A program made the position numbers and the translations under genes. This document shows positions 17,142-24,923 of a stretch of 64,000 nt of DNA, piece by piece (position 1 is the first letter of the stretch; each line of letters begins with the position of its first letter). Below the pieces are notes generated by a model, which had not been told where the DNA came from, searched no databases, and was given only the letters and a program-made list of their open reading frames with translations. The stretch comes from Luteolibacter luteus (GTDB lineage Bacteria; Verrucomicrobiota; Verrucomicrobiia; Verrucomicrobiales; Akkermansiaceae), in assembly GCF_012913485.1 (NCBI RefSeq), contig NZ_CP051774.1, positions 2,232,001-2,296,000 on the forward strand. The letters run 5' to 3'.

Positions 17142-18698
17142 TCACCGCGCGAGGATGCGGGTGATGGTCATGCGGTACCAATCCAGATAGAGGATATCGG
17201 TCAGCGCCGTCGTCGTGCTCTCCGTGGACAGCAGCCCCAAGCCGGTGTGCCGCCCCGAGCCGGTCGGAATGTTGGACGTACAAGTGCTCGTCCACACCTG
17301 CGTCCCGCTCGAATCGTAAATCGTGAACGTCGCGGTCGTGCCGCCGCTGTTGAGCTCGGCCTTGGCGCGATACCACGCCGAAGCCGTCAGCGTGTAAGTC
17401 GTGCCCGTGGTGGTCTCCGAGCTGTTGGACCGCGTCTTGCCGCTCGCCGTGACCCCGGTGCCATCACCCACCAGGTGGATCCACATGCCATCAGTCGGAT
17501 CGGCAGCAGTGAAAATATCCTGAAACCCCAGCCGGGCCGTCACCGTCGTCGCTGCCGTGGGGCAAAGGAAAACCACCTCGAACGATTCGCCACCCGCCAG
17601 AAGGAAGGGCGCGGAGTTGGTCTGGAAAGCATAGCCGCCGCCGATCGTCGTGGAATCGCGCAGGATCAGGACGCCAGGGTGATCCGCCGCACCGCTGGCG
17701 GTGGAAACCGTTCCGCTCGAAACGATAGTGCCCATCAGGCCCGGTGCACCTTGCGTGGAGGTCGTGACGAAATCGCTTTCGAGGACCACCATCGAGGATG
17801 GCCCGCCAGTGCTTCCGCCCCCCGCCAGCGTCGCCCAAGTCCAATCATCCCGCAGGAACTTCGTGCCGTCCGACGTGCCGCTCGCAAGCGTTCCCCTGAA
17901 GGCGGACAAGGCACCCGCACCCCAGTTATACGTGACACCGTTCAGGGTCAGCGGAGCCGTCACGGTGAAAGCCCCGCCGCCTGTCACCGTCGCTGTAATC
18001 CCCGAGCTGCTACTGAGATTCACCCCGGCCGCGGAGCTCAGGCTAATCTGGTCGCTGCCCGTGGCTGTCCACGAAAGCACGCCCGATCCTCCGACCGCTG
18101 CCATCGTCGCGCCGTTGATTAACGGGCTCGTCAGGGTCTTGTTGGTCAGCGTCGCGCTCGCCGCATTCTTCGTCGCATCGCTGGTGTTGTCGGCATTTCC
18201 GAGCCCCACCATCGACTTGGAGATACCGCCCACCGTTCCCGTAAATGTCGGGTTGTTGATCGGCGCATACGTCGTCGCCGCCGTCGCGCTCTGCAGGTAG
18301 GGAGCAAGCGCCGCGGAGGTGATGAACCCCGAGGGATTCCCGCTCAGGGGATAAGCATCGGTGATCCCGTATCCTCCCAACGTGGTCGGCTTTGAAGTCA
18401 GCGACGCGAACGTGTGCGAATGGCTGATGCCCGCCGCATCCGTGATTCCGTAGCCCGCCAGCGTCGTGGGCGTGTTGGAAATCGTGCTCCAAGCCTGCGT
18501 GTGGCTGGCTAAGGCAAAGGTGCTTTGCGCCAAGGCGATGGGCTGGCCGCTGCCATTCCAAGCAAGGATCGCATTAACGGCCGTCGGTGCGTATTCGTCG
18601 ACGAACTTGGTGCCGTTCCACTTGGAAAGGTAGTAGCTGCCAGGGGCCTGAGCGATGGCCAGAGAGGCGGAGGCGAAGAAAAGGAGAACGGCTTTCAT
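17142..18698 (-). CDS. tail fibre-like protein with N-terminal signal peptide
   Basis: 518 aa from the ATG at 18,698, coupled by ATGA to the upstream 86-aa gene. The first 18 residues (MKAVLLFFASASLAIAQA) form a typical Sec signal peptide. The body has phage fibre repeats: paired TLAGYGITDA / TLGGYGITDAYPLSG units (about 75-120), then NNPTFTGTVGGISKSMVGLG and NKTLTSPLINGAT, common in side-tail fibres, and a C-terminal beta-sandwich. A secretion signal on a virion fibre is unusual; the protein may instead be exported cargo, or the segment may be a mistaken start. Confidence 0.75.
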   Translation of the reverse strand: MKAVLLFFASASLAIAQAPGSYYLSKWNGTKFVDEYAPTAVNAILAWNGSGQPIALAQSTFALASHTQAWSTISNTPTTLAGYGITDAAGISHSHTFASLTSKPTTLGGYGITDAYPLSGNPSGFITSAALAPYLQSATAATTYAPINNPTFTGTVGGISKSMVGLGNADNTSDATKNAASATLTNKTLTSPLINGATMAAVGGSGVLSWTATGSDQISLSSAAGVNLSSSSGITATVTGGGAFTVTAPLTLNGVTYNWGAGALSAFRGTLASGTSDGTKFLRDDWTWATLAGGGSTGGPSSMVVLESDFVTTSTQGAPGLMGTIVSSGTVSTASGAADHPGVLILRDSTTIGGGYAFQTNSAPFLLAGGESFEVVFLCPTAATTVTARLGFQDIFTAADPTDGMWIHLVGDGTGVTASGKTRSNSSETTTGTTYTLTASAWYRAKAELNSGGTTATFTIYDSSGTQVWTSTCTSNIPTGSGRHTGLGLLSTESTTTALTDILYLDWYRMTITRILAR

Positions 18699-18955
18699 GG
18701 CTGGTCTGAAACGGGGAATTTGTAGTCGGTGCCGGCGTAGGTGAATCGGCCGAATCCAGCGGAAACGGTGATGGAAGTTCCTCCCCCGCCGCCCGTGCCT
18801 TCGGGCGCATCCACCCACACCGTGTGGAAATCGCGGTCGCTGGCCTTTGCAAGGATCTGCCCCGCGGTCCCTCCAGGCGGAACCGAAACGCCCTCCAAGA
18901 TCACCAGTTGGAAGACGTCGGGAGTATCGACCGATTGAAGTACGAACGTGTCCAT
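18695..18955 (-). CDS. 86-aa tail-fibre-region protein
   Basis: 86 aa from the ATG at 18,955 (MDTFVLQSVDTPDVFQLVIL); the start overlaps the preceding stop by one base (TAATG). A Gly-rich hinge (PEGTGGGGGTS) separates two short beta segments. Such small proteins often precede fibre genes as attachment or connector pieces. Coupled to both neighbours. Function inferred from location only. Confidence 0.6.
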   Translation of the reverse strand: MDTFVLQSVDTPDVFQLVILEGVSVPPGGTAGQILAKASDRDFHTVWVDAPEGTGGGGGTSITVSAGFGRFTYAGTDYKFPVSDQP

Positions 18956-19308
18956 TAGAGGCGGCTCACGTTGGGGTTGATGGTCCATTCACCGGTCGGG
19001 AACTGGATCTTCCGACCGGAGGCCAAGACGACGAGGACGTCGTGCACGTAGGACCCCGCTGGCCATGTGACGTCCCGACCGAGGATCTGGAACCAGCCAT
19101 CCCCGGGGACCGTGGGAACGATCGTGCCGTCGGCGGTGCTCCACTCGGCGGTGACGCCCGAGGTCACAGAGGACCGCAGCTGCATCAGGATCGTGGCGCC
19201 GGTGATATCGATCGGCACGCCGTTCAGCTTCGCCTGGTGCTGGCGTCCCTGCCATGTGGCACCGGTCTTGATGCTGGGGATGACGTTCTTTGCCACGTGG
19301 CGGACCAT
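18955..19308 (-). CDS. 117-aa tail/baseplate accessory protein
   Basis: 117 aa, MVRHVAKNVIPSIKTGATWQ onward. It resembles small phage proteins with an N-terminal beta-sandwich of the baseplate-upper-protein kind (LNGVPIDITGATILMQLRSS, then PAGSYVHDVLVVLASGRKI). It is the first gene of a four- to five-gene fibre operon joined by 1-4 nt overlaps. No enzymatic signature. A late motif lies 35 nt upstream. Confidence 0.65.
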   Translation of the reverse strand: MVRHVAKNVIPSIKTGATWQGRQHQAKLNGVPIDITGATILMQLRSSVTSGVTAEWSTADGTIVPTVPGDGWFQILGRDVTWPAGSYVHDVLVVLASGRKIQFPTGEWTINPNVSRL

Positions 19309-19338
19309 GCCACCGCGTCGTGGAAGGAATCACCCCTG

Positions 19339-19354
19339 CCGAGTGGTCCCCGGT
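19339..19354 (-). promoter_or_regulatory. late-region repeat motif, copy before fibre operon
   Basis: Minus strand ACCGGGGACCACTCGG. The core begins 35 nt upstream of the ATG at 19,308, shorter than the 44-47 nt seen at other copies. Confidence 0.55.
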
Positions 19355-19432
19355 CTGTTACTTGCTGTCGCAGCACGCTGCCGGGCTTAAATCCCTTGCC
19401 CGACGATGCACGTGGCACTGCCCCGCGAATTC

Positions 19433-19915
19433 CTATCTTTCTTTCGGCCAAAGCCACGATTCCACACCCTCGTTAGCCTTCTTGGTTCGCCTCGCCCGCC
19501 AGAGGAGAAGCACGGACCACGACAATCCCGCGGCGAAAATGATTAGCCAATGCGGGATGGCGAGAACCCAGGCGCCGGGGCTCTGACCACTCATCGCCAC
19601 TTTCGCGATCTCCCGGAAAAGCCGCGGCGGCTCTGGTGATGAGACCGGTTCCCCTTTGCCGCGGAGAAAGAGTGGCGGCGGGAATCTCTCCCAGGTTTTA
19701 ACCGACGGGAACCGCGTGGTGCTCCAGCGATCGCCGCTGCTGTATCCGGGGGACCGGCTGATGTGGAGTACGCCATCGGCGCTCGCCACCGCGTAGGGAT
19801 CGTAGGCGAGGGAACGGTACATGCCTTGGGAGAGCCACGAGCCCCAGAAAAGGAAGCTCATCACGAAGACGCCGGACCAGAAGGTTATGGAGCGATACAG
19901 CGGGCGGGGTTTCAC
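19433..19915 (-). CDS. two-TM protein, paralogue 2
   Basis: 160 aa if translation starts at GTG 19,915, whose GTGA overlaps the stop of the small upstream frame. VKPRPLYRSITFWSGVFVMS opens an N-terminal TM segment, and PHWLIIFAAGLSWSVLLLW near the C-terminus forms the second, followed by RARRTKKA. Both ends match the paralogue at 2,701-3,171. The middle (about 50-120) is polar and Pro/Arg rich. Function unknown. Two copies in one prophage, on the same strand and at module borders, suggest cargo or duplication. Confidence 0.7.
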   Translation of the reverse strand: MKPRPLYRSITFWSGVFVMSFLFWGSWLSQGMYRSLAYDPYAVASADGVLHISRSPGYSSGDRWSTTRFPSVKTWERFPPPLFLRGKGEPVSSPEPPRLFREIAKVAMSGQSPGAWVLAIPHWLIIFAAGLSWSVLLLWRARRTKKANEGVESWLWPKER

Positions 19916-20106
19916 GGGGGCAGGATGAGCGGGCCGATCTCGGCCTGACAAGGTCCGCTAGCCACAGTCTCTCCCGGCTTGCCAAAATTCTGCGGTTCTG
20001 GCAAATGCTCGCGAACGCGGCCCATGAACAACTCGCCCTTGATGACCTTGCCGGAAAAGGCCTTCGTGGCCGCTGTTCTGGCTGTAGGAGCCCTCGCCGG
20101 AGTCAT
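19912..20106 (-). CDS. 64-aa hypothetical protein coupled to two-TM protein
   Basis: 64 aa, MTPARAPTARTAATKAFSGK onward, ending in LPP then TGA that overlaps the GTG of the two-TM gene. The N-terminus is basic and low complexity; the centre (GELFMGRVREHLPEPQNFG) could be structured. The overlap is the main evidence that it is a real gene. Function unknown. Confidence 0.4.
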   Translation of the reverse strand: MTPARAPTARTAATKAFSGKVIKGELFMGRVREHLPEPQNFGKPGETVASGPCQAEIGPLILPP

Positions 20107-20349
20107 TGCGTTCTCGCGATGCACGCTCTTCTGACTTTCCTGGGTAGTCACATAGTTGCTCGGCGGGTCGGGCTCTCACAAGCATGGAGAGGCAGCACCG
20201 GCCCGCCGTCTGCCGCATCAACGCCTGAAAAACTTGCATGGCTAGGTCCCGCAAATGATGCGGATTGATCGTTCTTGCAGCCTCAACATGCCTGAGTTAT
20301 TGACGAAGCCCTGCTATCACCCGGCCTGCAACTTCCCACCCCGATTGCA

Positions 20350-20466
20350 ATGCCGAGACACTTCCAATACTCAAAAAAGGCGACTCACCTTTGCGGTGAG
20401 ATCGTGGCTTTTATCGTAACTGCGGCCCTCTTTGCGGCGGCGATCCTGTTCGTGATCTTCCGCTGA
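20350..20466 (+). CDS. 38-aa single-TM peptide
   Basis: A frame of 38 codons from ATG 20,350 to TGA 20,466. Residues 1-15 are polar and basic (MPRHFQYSKKATHLC) and residues 17-37 form one hydrophobic helix (IVAFIVTAALFAAAILFVIF). The stop overlaps the next ATG (TGATG), so the peptide is coupled to the WYL-like gene. It is transcribed against the late operon. It could be a membrane-acting small peptide or toxin-like product. No clear Shine-Dalgarno site is seen. Confidence 0.5.
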   Translation: MPRHFQYSKKATHLCGEIVAFIVTAALFAAAILFVIFR

Positions 20467-20774
20467 TGCGTACCAAGCCCAGTTTACAGCAGATCCGGGA
20501 CGCTATTACCCGGAGGAAGGTCGTCGCATTCCAGTGGCGAGGCATGGATGTGAAAGCCGAACCGAGGCTCTTAGGGCTAGGCGGTCGGTATCGCACCTAC
20601 CTGCTCTTGGCTTGGCAACTGGAGGCCGACGAAGGCTGGCAACTCTTTCGCTTCAGCGAGATTTACGAGTTCTGCGTCCTCCCGGAAATGGTCCAGATCC
20701 ATCGTCCGGCCTGCGGGCGACTCAAGCGGGAGATTCACGAGTTTGATACGTGGGGCACTCCAGTGCAGGAATAG
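20466..20774 (+). CDS. small WYL-like domain protein
   Basis: 102 aa. The pattern (IRDAITRRKVVAFQWRGMDVKAEPRLLG...YLLLAWQLEADEGWQLFRFSEI) matches the short WYL-type beta-sandwich: an N-terminal helix, a basic strand, then the aromatic W-x-L-F-R-F-S-E-I segment. WYL domains sense ligands and act in phage and defence regulation. It lacks the HTH normally found upstream. A similar 96-aa protein lies at 35,710-36,000. Cargo on the opposite strand from virion genes. Confidence 0.55.
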   Translation: MRTKPSLQQIRDAITRRKVVAFQWRGMDVKAEPRLLGLGGRYRTYLLLAWQLEADEGWQLFRFSEIYEFCVLPEMVQIHRPACGRLKREIHEFDTWGTPVQE

Positions 20775-21174
20775 CCCTCTCAACGAGACGACGAGCGAGG
20801 AGCCGCCGAGGCGTCGTTTAGCCGGAGGGGTCTTGCGTTTGGATCGATACGGCTTCCGGGAGAAGTAAAGTCCCCGCCCAGAGCTTCCTACCTTAAGAGG
20901 CCGCTCCAAACGACGGGTGCGAAGTGTTGGTTCAAGAGACTCTGCGCTACACGGTCCGGCCAATCCGGCTGGGGTCAATGATCCTTCGGATAGCTAAAAG
21001 AGAGAGGCCCCCGCAGCCATGCCGGGACCCCTCACGCCGGGCGACAAACGAGAAGCCCGAGCGATCACAATCGTTCGCAACCGGGCAATAGCAACGAATC
21101 CCGCCTACGAATTCGGCTTACCTCTCGCTCGCCAGAAAAACAGGCCTTGCCACGGGAAAAAAGCCTCCGACAGC
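20775..21174. other. intergenic stretch without a supported gene
   Basis: Both strands were read; the short frames here lack convincing composition or starts. A palindromic G/C-rich stretch occurs near 20,800-20,850. Nothing further can be supported. Confidence 0.4.
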
Positions 21175-21402
21175 TCAGGAGATCCGGACCCAGACAAGCA
21201 CCTTGTCTACGCCATCGTCAATCAGTCGCCGTTGGACCGAGAACAGCGCGCTCTTGATGGCTGTCGGATCTCCGCCCGGTGGAATTAGAGTCCATTGAAT
21301 CTCCGCCCCTTCGCGTAGTGGCCATTGGGCGACGTGACGAGGATCAAGGTGGTCGCCGACCTCGCAAGCGGCTGGATCGGTGCGGAGCGGAGGCATTTCC
21401 AC
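21175..21402 (-). CDS. 75-aa CEVGD...W-family protein, copy A
   Basis: 75 aa, MEMPPLRTDPAACEVGDHLD. It has the C-E-V-G-D motif at 13-17, a Trp about 10 residues later and a VLVWVR ending. It is the same length and layout as the 75-aa protein at 21,463-21,690 and the 71-aa host protein at 45,612-45,827. The conserved N-terminal Cys-Glu-Val-Gly-Asp and C-terminal W-x-R suggest a small folded domain. Function unknown. Tandem neighbour 60 nt away. Confidence 0.6.
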   Translation of the reverse strand: MEMPPLRTDPAACEVGDHLDPRHVAQWPLREGAEIQWTLIPPGGDPTAIKSALFSVQRRLIDDGVDKVLVWVRIS

Positions 21403-21462
21403 GAAGGCAATTTCGGTCAGAAAGGTGCGGGCGAGCCAGTAAAAAGTGAAATTCCACCACCG

Positions 21463-21690
21463 TCACTCCATGCGGACCCACACCCAGGTGAGCTTGTCGT
21501 GTCGATCTTGTCGAACGCCGCGACGGCGGAAGATCCATCGCGGTTCACCCGTCTCGTTCGCGATTACCTCGGGAAGTTCGAATGACCGGAATTCTGGATC
21601 TAGGTCCCATTCCTTTACGGCGATTACTTCGACCCAATCCCCGATTTCACAGTCCACTCTGAACGCTCGCTTCCTTCCCATCTGCAGCAT
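21463..21690 (-). CDS. 75-aa CEIGD...W-family protein, copy B
   Basis: 75 aa from the ATG at 21,690 (MLQMGRKRAFRVDCEIGDWV), chosen because it gives the same length as copy A; the frame is open further upstream to 21,795. It has C-E-I-G-D-W, a central VIANETGEPRWIFRRRG and the ending LTWVWVRME. Its central G-E/K-P-R/W-x-F-I-R segment is closest to the host protein at 45,612-45,827. The two prophage copies are tandem on the minus strand. Function unknown. Confidence 0.6.
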   Translation of the reverse strand: MLQMGRKRAFRVDCEIGDWVEVIAVKEWDLDPEFRSFELPEVIANETGEPRWIFRRRGVRQDRHDKLTWVWVRME

Positions 21691-21795
21691 CCCGGACCCC
21701 AACGTCTGACCGTGAATTTTGCAAGCCTTGTCGGCGATCGTATGCCTCTGCACTGGAGGCGGGAAAGCCCTGCCCGCTCTATTCCGCCCATTCAT

Positions 21796-22034
21796 TCAGC
21801 AGCCGCTTCCCCAATTCATTTGCTCCTCCAATAAAGCATTGGAGGGGGTCCGCTGATGATAAAGCACCGAGCCGCCTCCGTGGGTCAGGAGCATGTATCC
21901 TGCGGGGGGACTTGCACATTGGTCAATCCGCCTCTCCCTAAATCGCGGATTTTGCTCTAACGACCCCGCGTAATTTCGGGCTAAGATTTTTAGGCCATCT
22001 TGACTTTTTCTCCGCGATTCACTATTCGCGATAC
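21796..22034. other. intergenic stretch with possible plus-strand promoter
   Basis: No gene is supported here; the minus-strand frame across it runs through a terminator hairpin. A plus-strand TTGACT at 22,000-22,005 followed after 17 nt by TATTCG at 22,023 could be a weak sigma-70 promoter for the small RNA candidate that follows. Confidence 0.35.
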
Positions 22035-22118
22035 GCACCGTGATTCCGGGGGGACCTTCCGGTGCGCCATGAACATGTCCGGCCCCGGTAGCTCTCCGCT
22101 GCCGGGGCCGGTTCTTCT
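22034..22118 (+). ncRNA. candidate small RNA of two hairpins ending in a terminator
   Basis: From about 22,034 a 7-bp hairpin (CGCACCG with CGGTGCG, 22,034-22,040 and 22,060-22,066) with a G-rich loop is followed by a very strong 14-bp hairpin (22,079-22,092 with 22,098-22,111, loop TCTCC) and TTCTTCTTT. The T tract is on the plus strand only, so this ends a plus transcript rather than the lysis operon. A possible promoter lies just upstream. It could also be only a terminator. Confidence 0.4.
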
Positions 22119-22215
22119 TTGTGATAATACCCAAGGGGCTCGTCGCAGCCCCCCTTGGGCTTCGCCTCGCGGCGGGTCGCCAAGGGGTTCTCCGTACGAA
22201 AATCTGCTAGATGGC

Positions 22216-22572
22216 TTACGGCAACCTCATCGGACATCCGGGCTTGGGACACTTGGTCAGCCGGTCGACCCTCTCGCTTAGCGTGGCAACGTCGGTACGC
22301 AGGACGTCCCGATCTTTCTCGCAGGCTTCGTGCTTCTCCTCCGAGGTGGATAGGCGTGTCTCGATGGCGAGTCGCTCCTCCACCCTCTCCTTGTCCCGCT
22401 GCGCGAGGAGGGCGTCGTGCCTTCGGCGCTCACCCATGAAGAACTTGAAGCCAAACCCGGCCATAGCTGCGACTACCGCGGCTAGGCCGAGCACGAAGAG
22501 GAGTAGGATCGCCACGATTGGCAGGATCCCCATGCCGACAAGGCGCTCCAGATTGTTGATGAATTCGGGCAT
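22216..22572 (-). CDS. membrane lysis protein (holin or i-spanin-like)
   Basis: 118 aa. One strong TM helix (residues about 14-40: GILPIVAILLLFVLGLAAVV) is followed by a long charged coiled coil (about 48-105) and a C-terminal CPKPGCPMRLP. A single N-terminal TM plus periplasmic coiled coil is the i-spanin layout; a one-TM holin is the alternative. It follows the endolysin by 12 nt in the lysis cassette with a lipoprotein at its other end. Confidence 0.65.
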   Translation of the reverse strand: MPEFINNLERLVGMGILPIVAILLLFVLGLAAVVAAMAGFGFKFFMGERRRHDALLAQRDKERVEERLAIETRLSTSEEKHEACEKDRDVLRTDVATLSERVDRLTKCPKPGCPMRLP

Positions 22573-22584
22573 GTCTGGGTGAAA

Positions 22585-23175
22585 TCAAAGGGTGCGGACA
22601 ATGGGCTCCGCCTCGCCGAGGAAAAGGCGGCGCTCGGACCTGCGACGGCGGGTCAGGCCTGAGAGGGTGCGGCCTCCAGCCTTGTCCCACTTCAGCAGTT
22701 CGTCGGCCGCGGCAGCGTAGAGGCCTTGATTCAGCTTCGCGCGCAGAGTCGATTTCAGGAAGCCGCCCGTGTTGAAGTCGAAGGAGACCAGAGCGGCGAA
22801 TTGATCGTCGGTGAGCGGGGCCGTTGTTCCCTCCTGCACGCGTTTGGCAAAGTTGCGTAGATCGTAGCGCAGCAACTCCTCTGCTTCTGCCTGGGTGATC
22901 TTTCGGCCCGCCTTCACGGTGCCATCCTTGTGGACAAGGCCAGTGTGCCCGTAGCCGATGGTCCAGACCCCCACGCTGTCCTTGTAGGCGGTGAGATAGC
23001 AGCCCTCGAAATGCTTGATGAGGTCGATTCCCCTTTGGGAAATATACCGGCTGTCGTCGCGCGTGTCCCCGCTTGCTGGCTTGGCGTAGGTGTCGAGGCC
23101 TCGGTCCTCGGGCGCGCGGAAGGGATCGAAGGCCTTTTGCCAGAGCACGGAGAGGAGGGAGCGGAAGCGAATCAC
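22585..23175 (-). CDS. endolysin, GH24 lysozyme
   Basis: 196 aa from the GTG at 23,175, which overlaps the lipoprotein stop (GTGA). Residues about 50-190 form a T4-lysozyme-type GH24 domain. The catalytic E-8-D-5-T arrangement is present in IKHFEGCYLTAYKDSVGVWT with GYGHTG after it. The N-terminal 45 residues are basic and partly hydrophobic (MIRFRSLLSVLWQKAF) and could act as a signal-arrest segment, though weakly. It degrades peptidoglycan for lysis. The frame extends upstream, but overlap with the previous gene fixes this start. Confidence 0.9.
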   Translation of the reverse strand: MIRFRSLLSVLWQKAFDPFRAPEDRGLDTYAKPASGDTRDDSRYISQRGIDLIKHFEGCYLTAYKDSVGVWTIGYGHTGLVHKDGTVKAGRKITQAEAEELLRYDLRNFAKRVQEGTTAPLTDDQFAALVSFDFNTGGFLKSTLRAKLNQGLYAAAADELLKWDKAGGRTLSGLTRRRRSERRLFLGEAEPIVRTL

Positions 23176-23462
23176 TTGCCACCCCCTTCCTGTGGGACGC
23201 GGAAGTAGTAGCGCGCGCCGGTGTCGATCGCTCCGAATGCCCGATCGGTCAGGCCGTAGGATTGCACGCGCTCCTCGCCTCCACCGGGGAGCGGGCGGAC
23301 GGTCGAAGTTTGAACGCACCCGGCTGAAGCCCACGCCAAAGCGAGGACAACGCAGACCAAGCCGACATCGAGGAGCGGCCGGCGGCGCTTCTTCCGAGGC
23401 GGCGGCGCTGGCACGTGCCGAGCCTTCTCCCATCTCACGTCCGGATTCAGAGCGAAGTTCAT
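23172..23462 (-). CDS. small lipoprotein, o-spanin (Rz1)-like
   Basis: 96 aa from the ATG at 23,462 (MNFALNPDVRWEKARHVPAP). A basic patch (RKKRRR, about 25-30) precedes a hydrophobic segment ending in a lipobox (ALAWASAGC, Cys near 48). The mature part is short. The length of the N-terminal arm is unusual for a lipoprotein. In a lysis cassette this fits an Rz1-like outer spanin, paired with the single-TM coiled-coil protein. Coupled by GTGA to the endolysin. A late motif lies 47 nt upstream of this start. Confidence 0.6.
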   Translation of the reverse strand: MNFALNPDVRWEKARHVPAPPPRKKRRRPLLDVGLVCVVLALAWASAGCVQTSTVRPLPGGGEERVQSYGLTDRAFGAIDTGARYYFRVPQEGGGK

Positions 23463-23504
23463 GGCTTGCACCCTGCTCCCGTCTCCCGATCTCCTGCCAC
23501 CCGT

Positions 23505-23520
23505 CGGAGTGGTCCCCGGT
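23505..23520 (-). promoter_or_regulatory. late-region repeat motif, copy before lysis cassette
   Basis: Minus strand ACCGGGGACCACTCCG. The core begins 47 nt upstream of the lipoprotein start at 23,462 and abuts the terminase stop codon at 23,520. Confidence 0.6.
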
Positions 23521-24923
23521 CAGAACCGAATGGTCGGAGTGTGGAACGGCGATGCCGGCACGTGGGATTGCTTGGTGCTCTCCGGGGTCATTGCCTTGCT
23601 GAGGCGGGCACCGCACATGATGGCACCGATGAAAGAATCGGCACGGTCGGGGCTCTTCACCCCGCGGGCCTTCATGTCCTCCTTGCTCTCCACCCGCAGC
23701 CTTCCCTTCCCGTCCCACTCAAGGCGGCGGGTCGTCAGCTGCTCGTAAAGTTCGGCGCTGAACTTGTCCCGGGGTCCAAGGTGGAGCTTGCCCCGCTCGA
23801 TCAGGCGGCATCCCTCAATCCAGAACTGTGAGATCAGGTTGGCGTAGCGTTCAGGCTCGAGCGAAGGCAGGCCGCCGCGGAACTCTTGGATCCGGAAACC
23901 CTCGTCGGCCATGTCCTTGATGATGATCGTCCCGATCCCGTCCGCGTCGCCCCACACCTGGCCGGGAAGGATGTTGAGTTGATTGCGGTACCCGTCGATG
24001 TGCCGCCGCCGTGACTGCACGGTCTCCTTCTGCCGCCAGGCATCATGCAGCTTCACCACGTTACCGTGGCGCCATGAAATCGTGTCCTCGTCTCCGCCGG
24101 CCGCGAAGTCGGAGAAGCCGACCAGCTCGCCCGATGGGTCTGGGTGCGCCTGGATCAGGAACGCATGCGTCAGGGCCTCGGGTGAGAGCACGACGCGATT
24201 ATCGAGGGAGGTAAACTCCGCAAGGTGCATCGACCGGTAGAGCGGGGAATCCTCGCCGAGTTCCTCCCTGTCGATATCCCGCTTGCTGGCCGGGATGTGC
24301 GGGCACTCCATCGAGGTGACCTTGCGCGTCCAGTAGAGCGCGGCATTGCGGTGGAAGGCTTCGAAGAAGCGGCCGGCGGGCTCACCCGGGCTCGATACCC
24401 ATAGTTGGAAGAGACGCGTGCACCGCTGGAACGCGCCGAAGATCGCGTCAGGCACACCCTTCGCCTCGTCCACGATGATGAACACCGGGTTATCAAGGCC
24501 CGGCTTTGGGTGCCAGCCCTCCGCCCGGTTCGCATCATTGGTCGAGAAGCCGATCGCTCCGCCGATGCCATGCTCCCGGCTCTCCGGAGTGGAGACCACG
24601 CACTCGGCACCGCGGAGCACCTTCCAGCCCGGATTGAACGGACGAAGGGCGGAGAGGCTCGGCCAAAGCTGATTCTTGAGCTGGTTCCACGATCCCGAGG
24701 TGATGACCACCCAACCGTTCGGAAACCGCTTCAGGAACCAAGAGACCGCGACGGCGACGAGGTCGGAGGTCTTGCCCGATCCATTGGCAGCGGCCACGGC
24801 CACGGGCTTCCCGCCATACTCCTGAAGGCCGATCGCCTCGAGGGCCTCGATCTGCCAGTCGTAGGGATTCCGGCCAAGCTCAAGGATGGCATGCTCGGCA
24901 GGGCTGAGGGTGTAGGCGCTCAC
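23520..24923 (-). CDS. terminase large subunit
   Basis: 467 aa from GTG 24,923 (SAYTLSPAEHAILELGRNPY), coupled to the small subunit by GTGA. ATPase domain: Walker A AAANGSGKTSDLV near residues 45-58 and Walker B VFIIVDEAKG near 150. C-terminal nuclease: acidic residues in FSDFAAGGDEDTISW, GDADGIGTIIIKDM and DRADSFIGAIM. It translocates and cuts phage DNA into proheads together with the small subunit and portal. The longer upstream frame lacks the expected similarity. Confidence 0.9.
   Translation of the reverse strand: MSAYTLSPAEHAILELGRNPYDWQIEALEAIGLQEYGGKPVAVAAANGSGKTSDLVAVAVSWFLKRFPNGWVVITSGSWNQLKNQLWPSLSALRPFNPGWKVLRGAECVVSTPESREHGIGGAIGFSTNDANRAEGWHPKPGLDNPVFIIVDEAKGVPDAIFGAFQRCTRLFQLWVSSPGEPAGRFFEAFHRNAALYWTRKVTSMECPHIPASKRDIDREELGEDSPLYRSMHLAEFTSLDNRVVLSPEALTHAFLIQAHPDPSGELVGFSDFAAGGDEDTISWRHGNVVKLHDAWRQKETVQSRRRHIDGYRNQLNILPGQVWGDADGIGTIIIKDMADEGFRIQEFRGGLPSLEPERYANLISQFWIEGCRLIERGKLHLGPRDKFSAELYEQLTTRRLEWDGKGRLRVESKEDMKARGVKSPDRADSFIGAIMCGARLSKAMTPESTKQSHVPASPFHTPTIRF

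Noticed and set aside
21796-22134. 112-aa minus-strand frame
   Set aside because: It translates through a strong plus-strand terminator hairpin and has no family-like pattern.
23176-23718. N-terminal extension of the endolysin frame
   Set aside because: It runs through the lipoprotein and terminase genes; the GTG at 23,175 overlaps the lipoprotein stop and fits family length.
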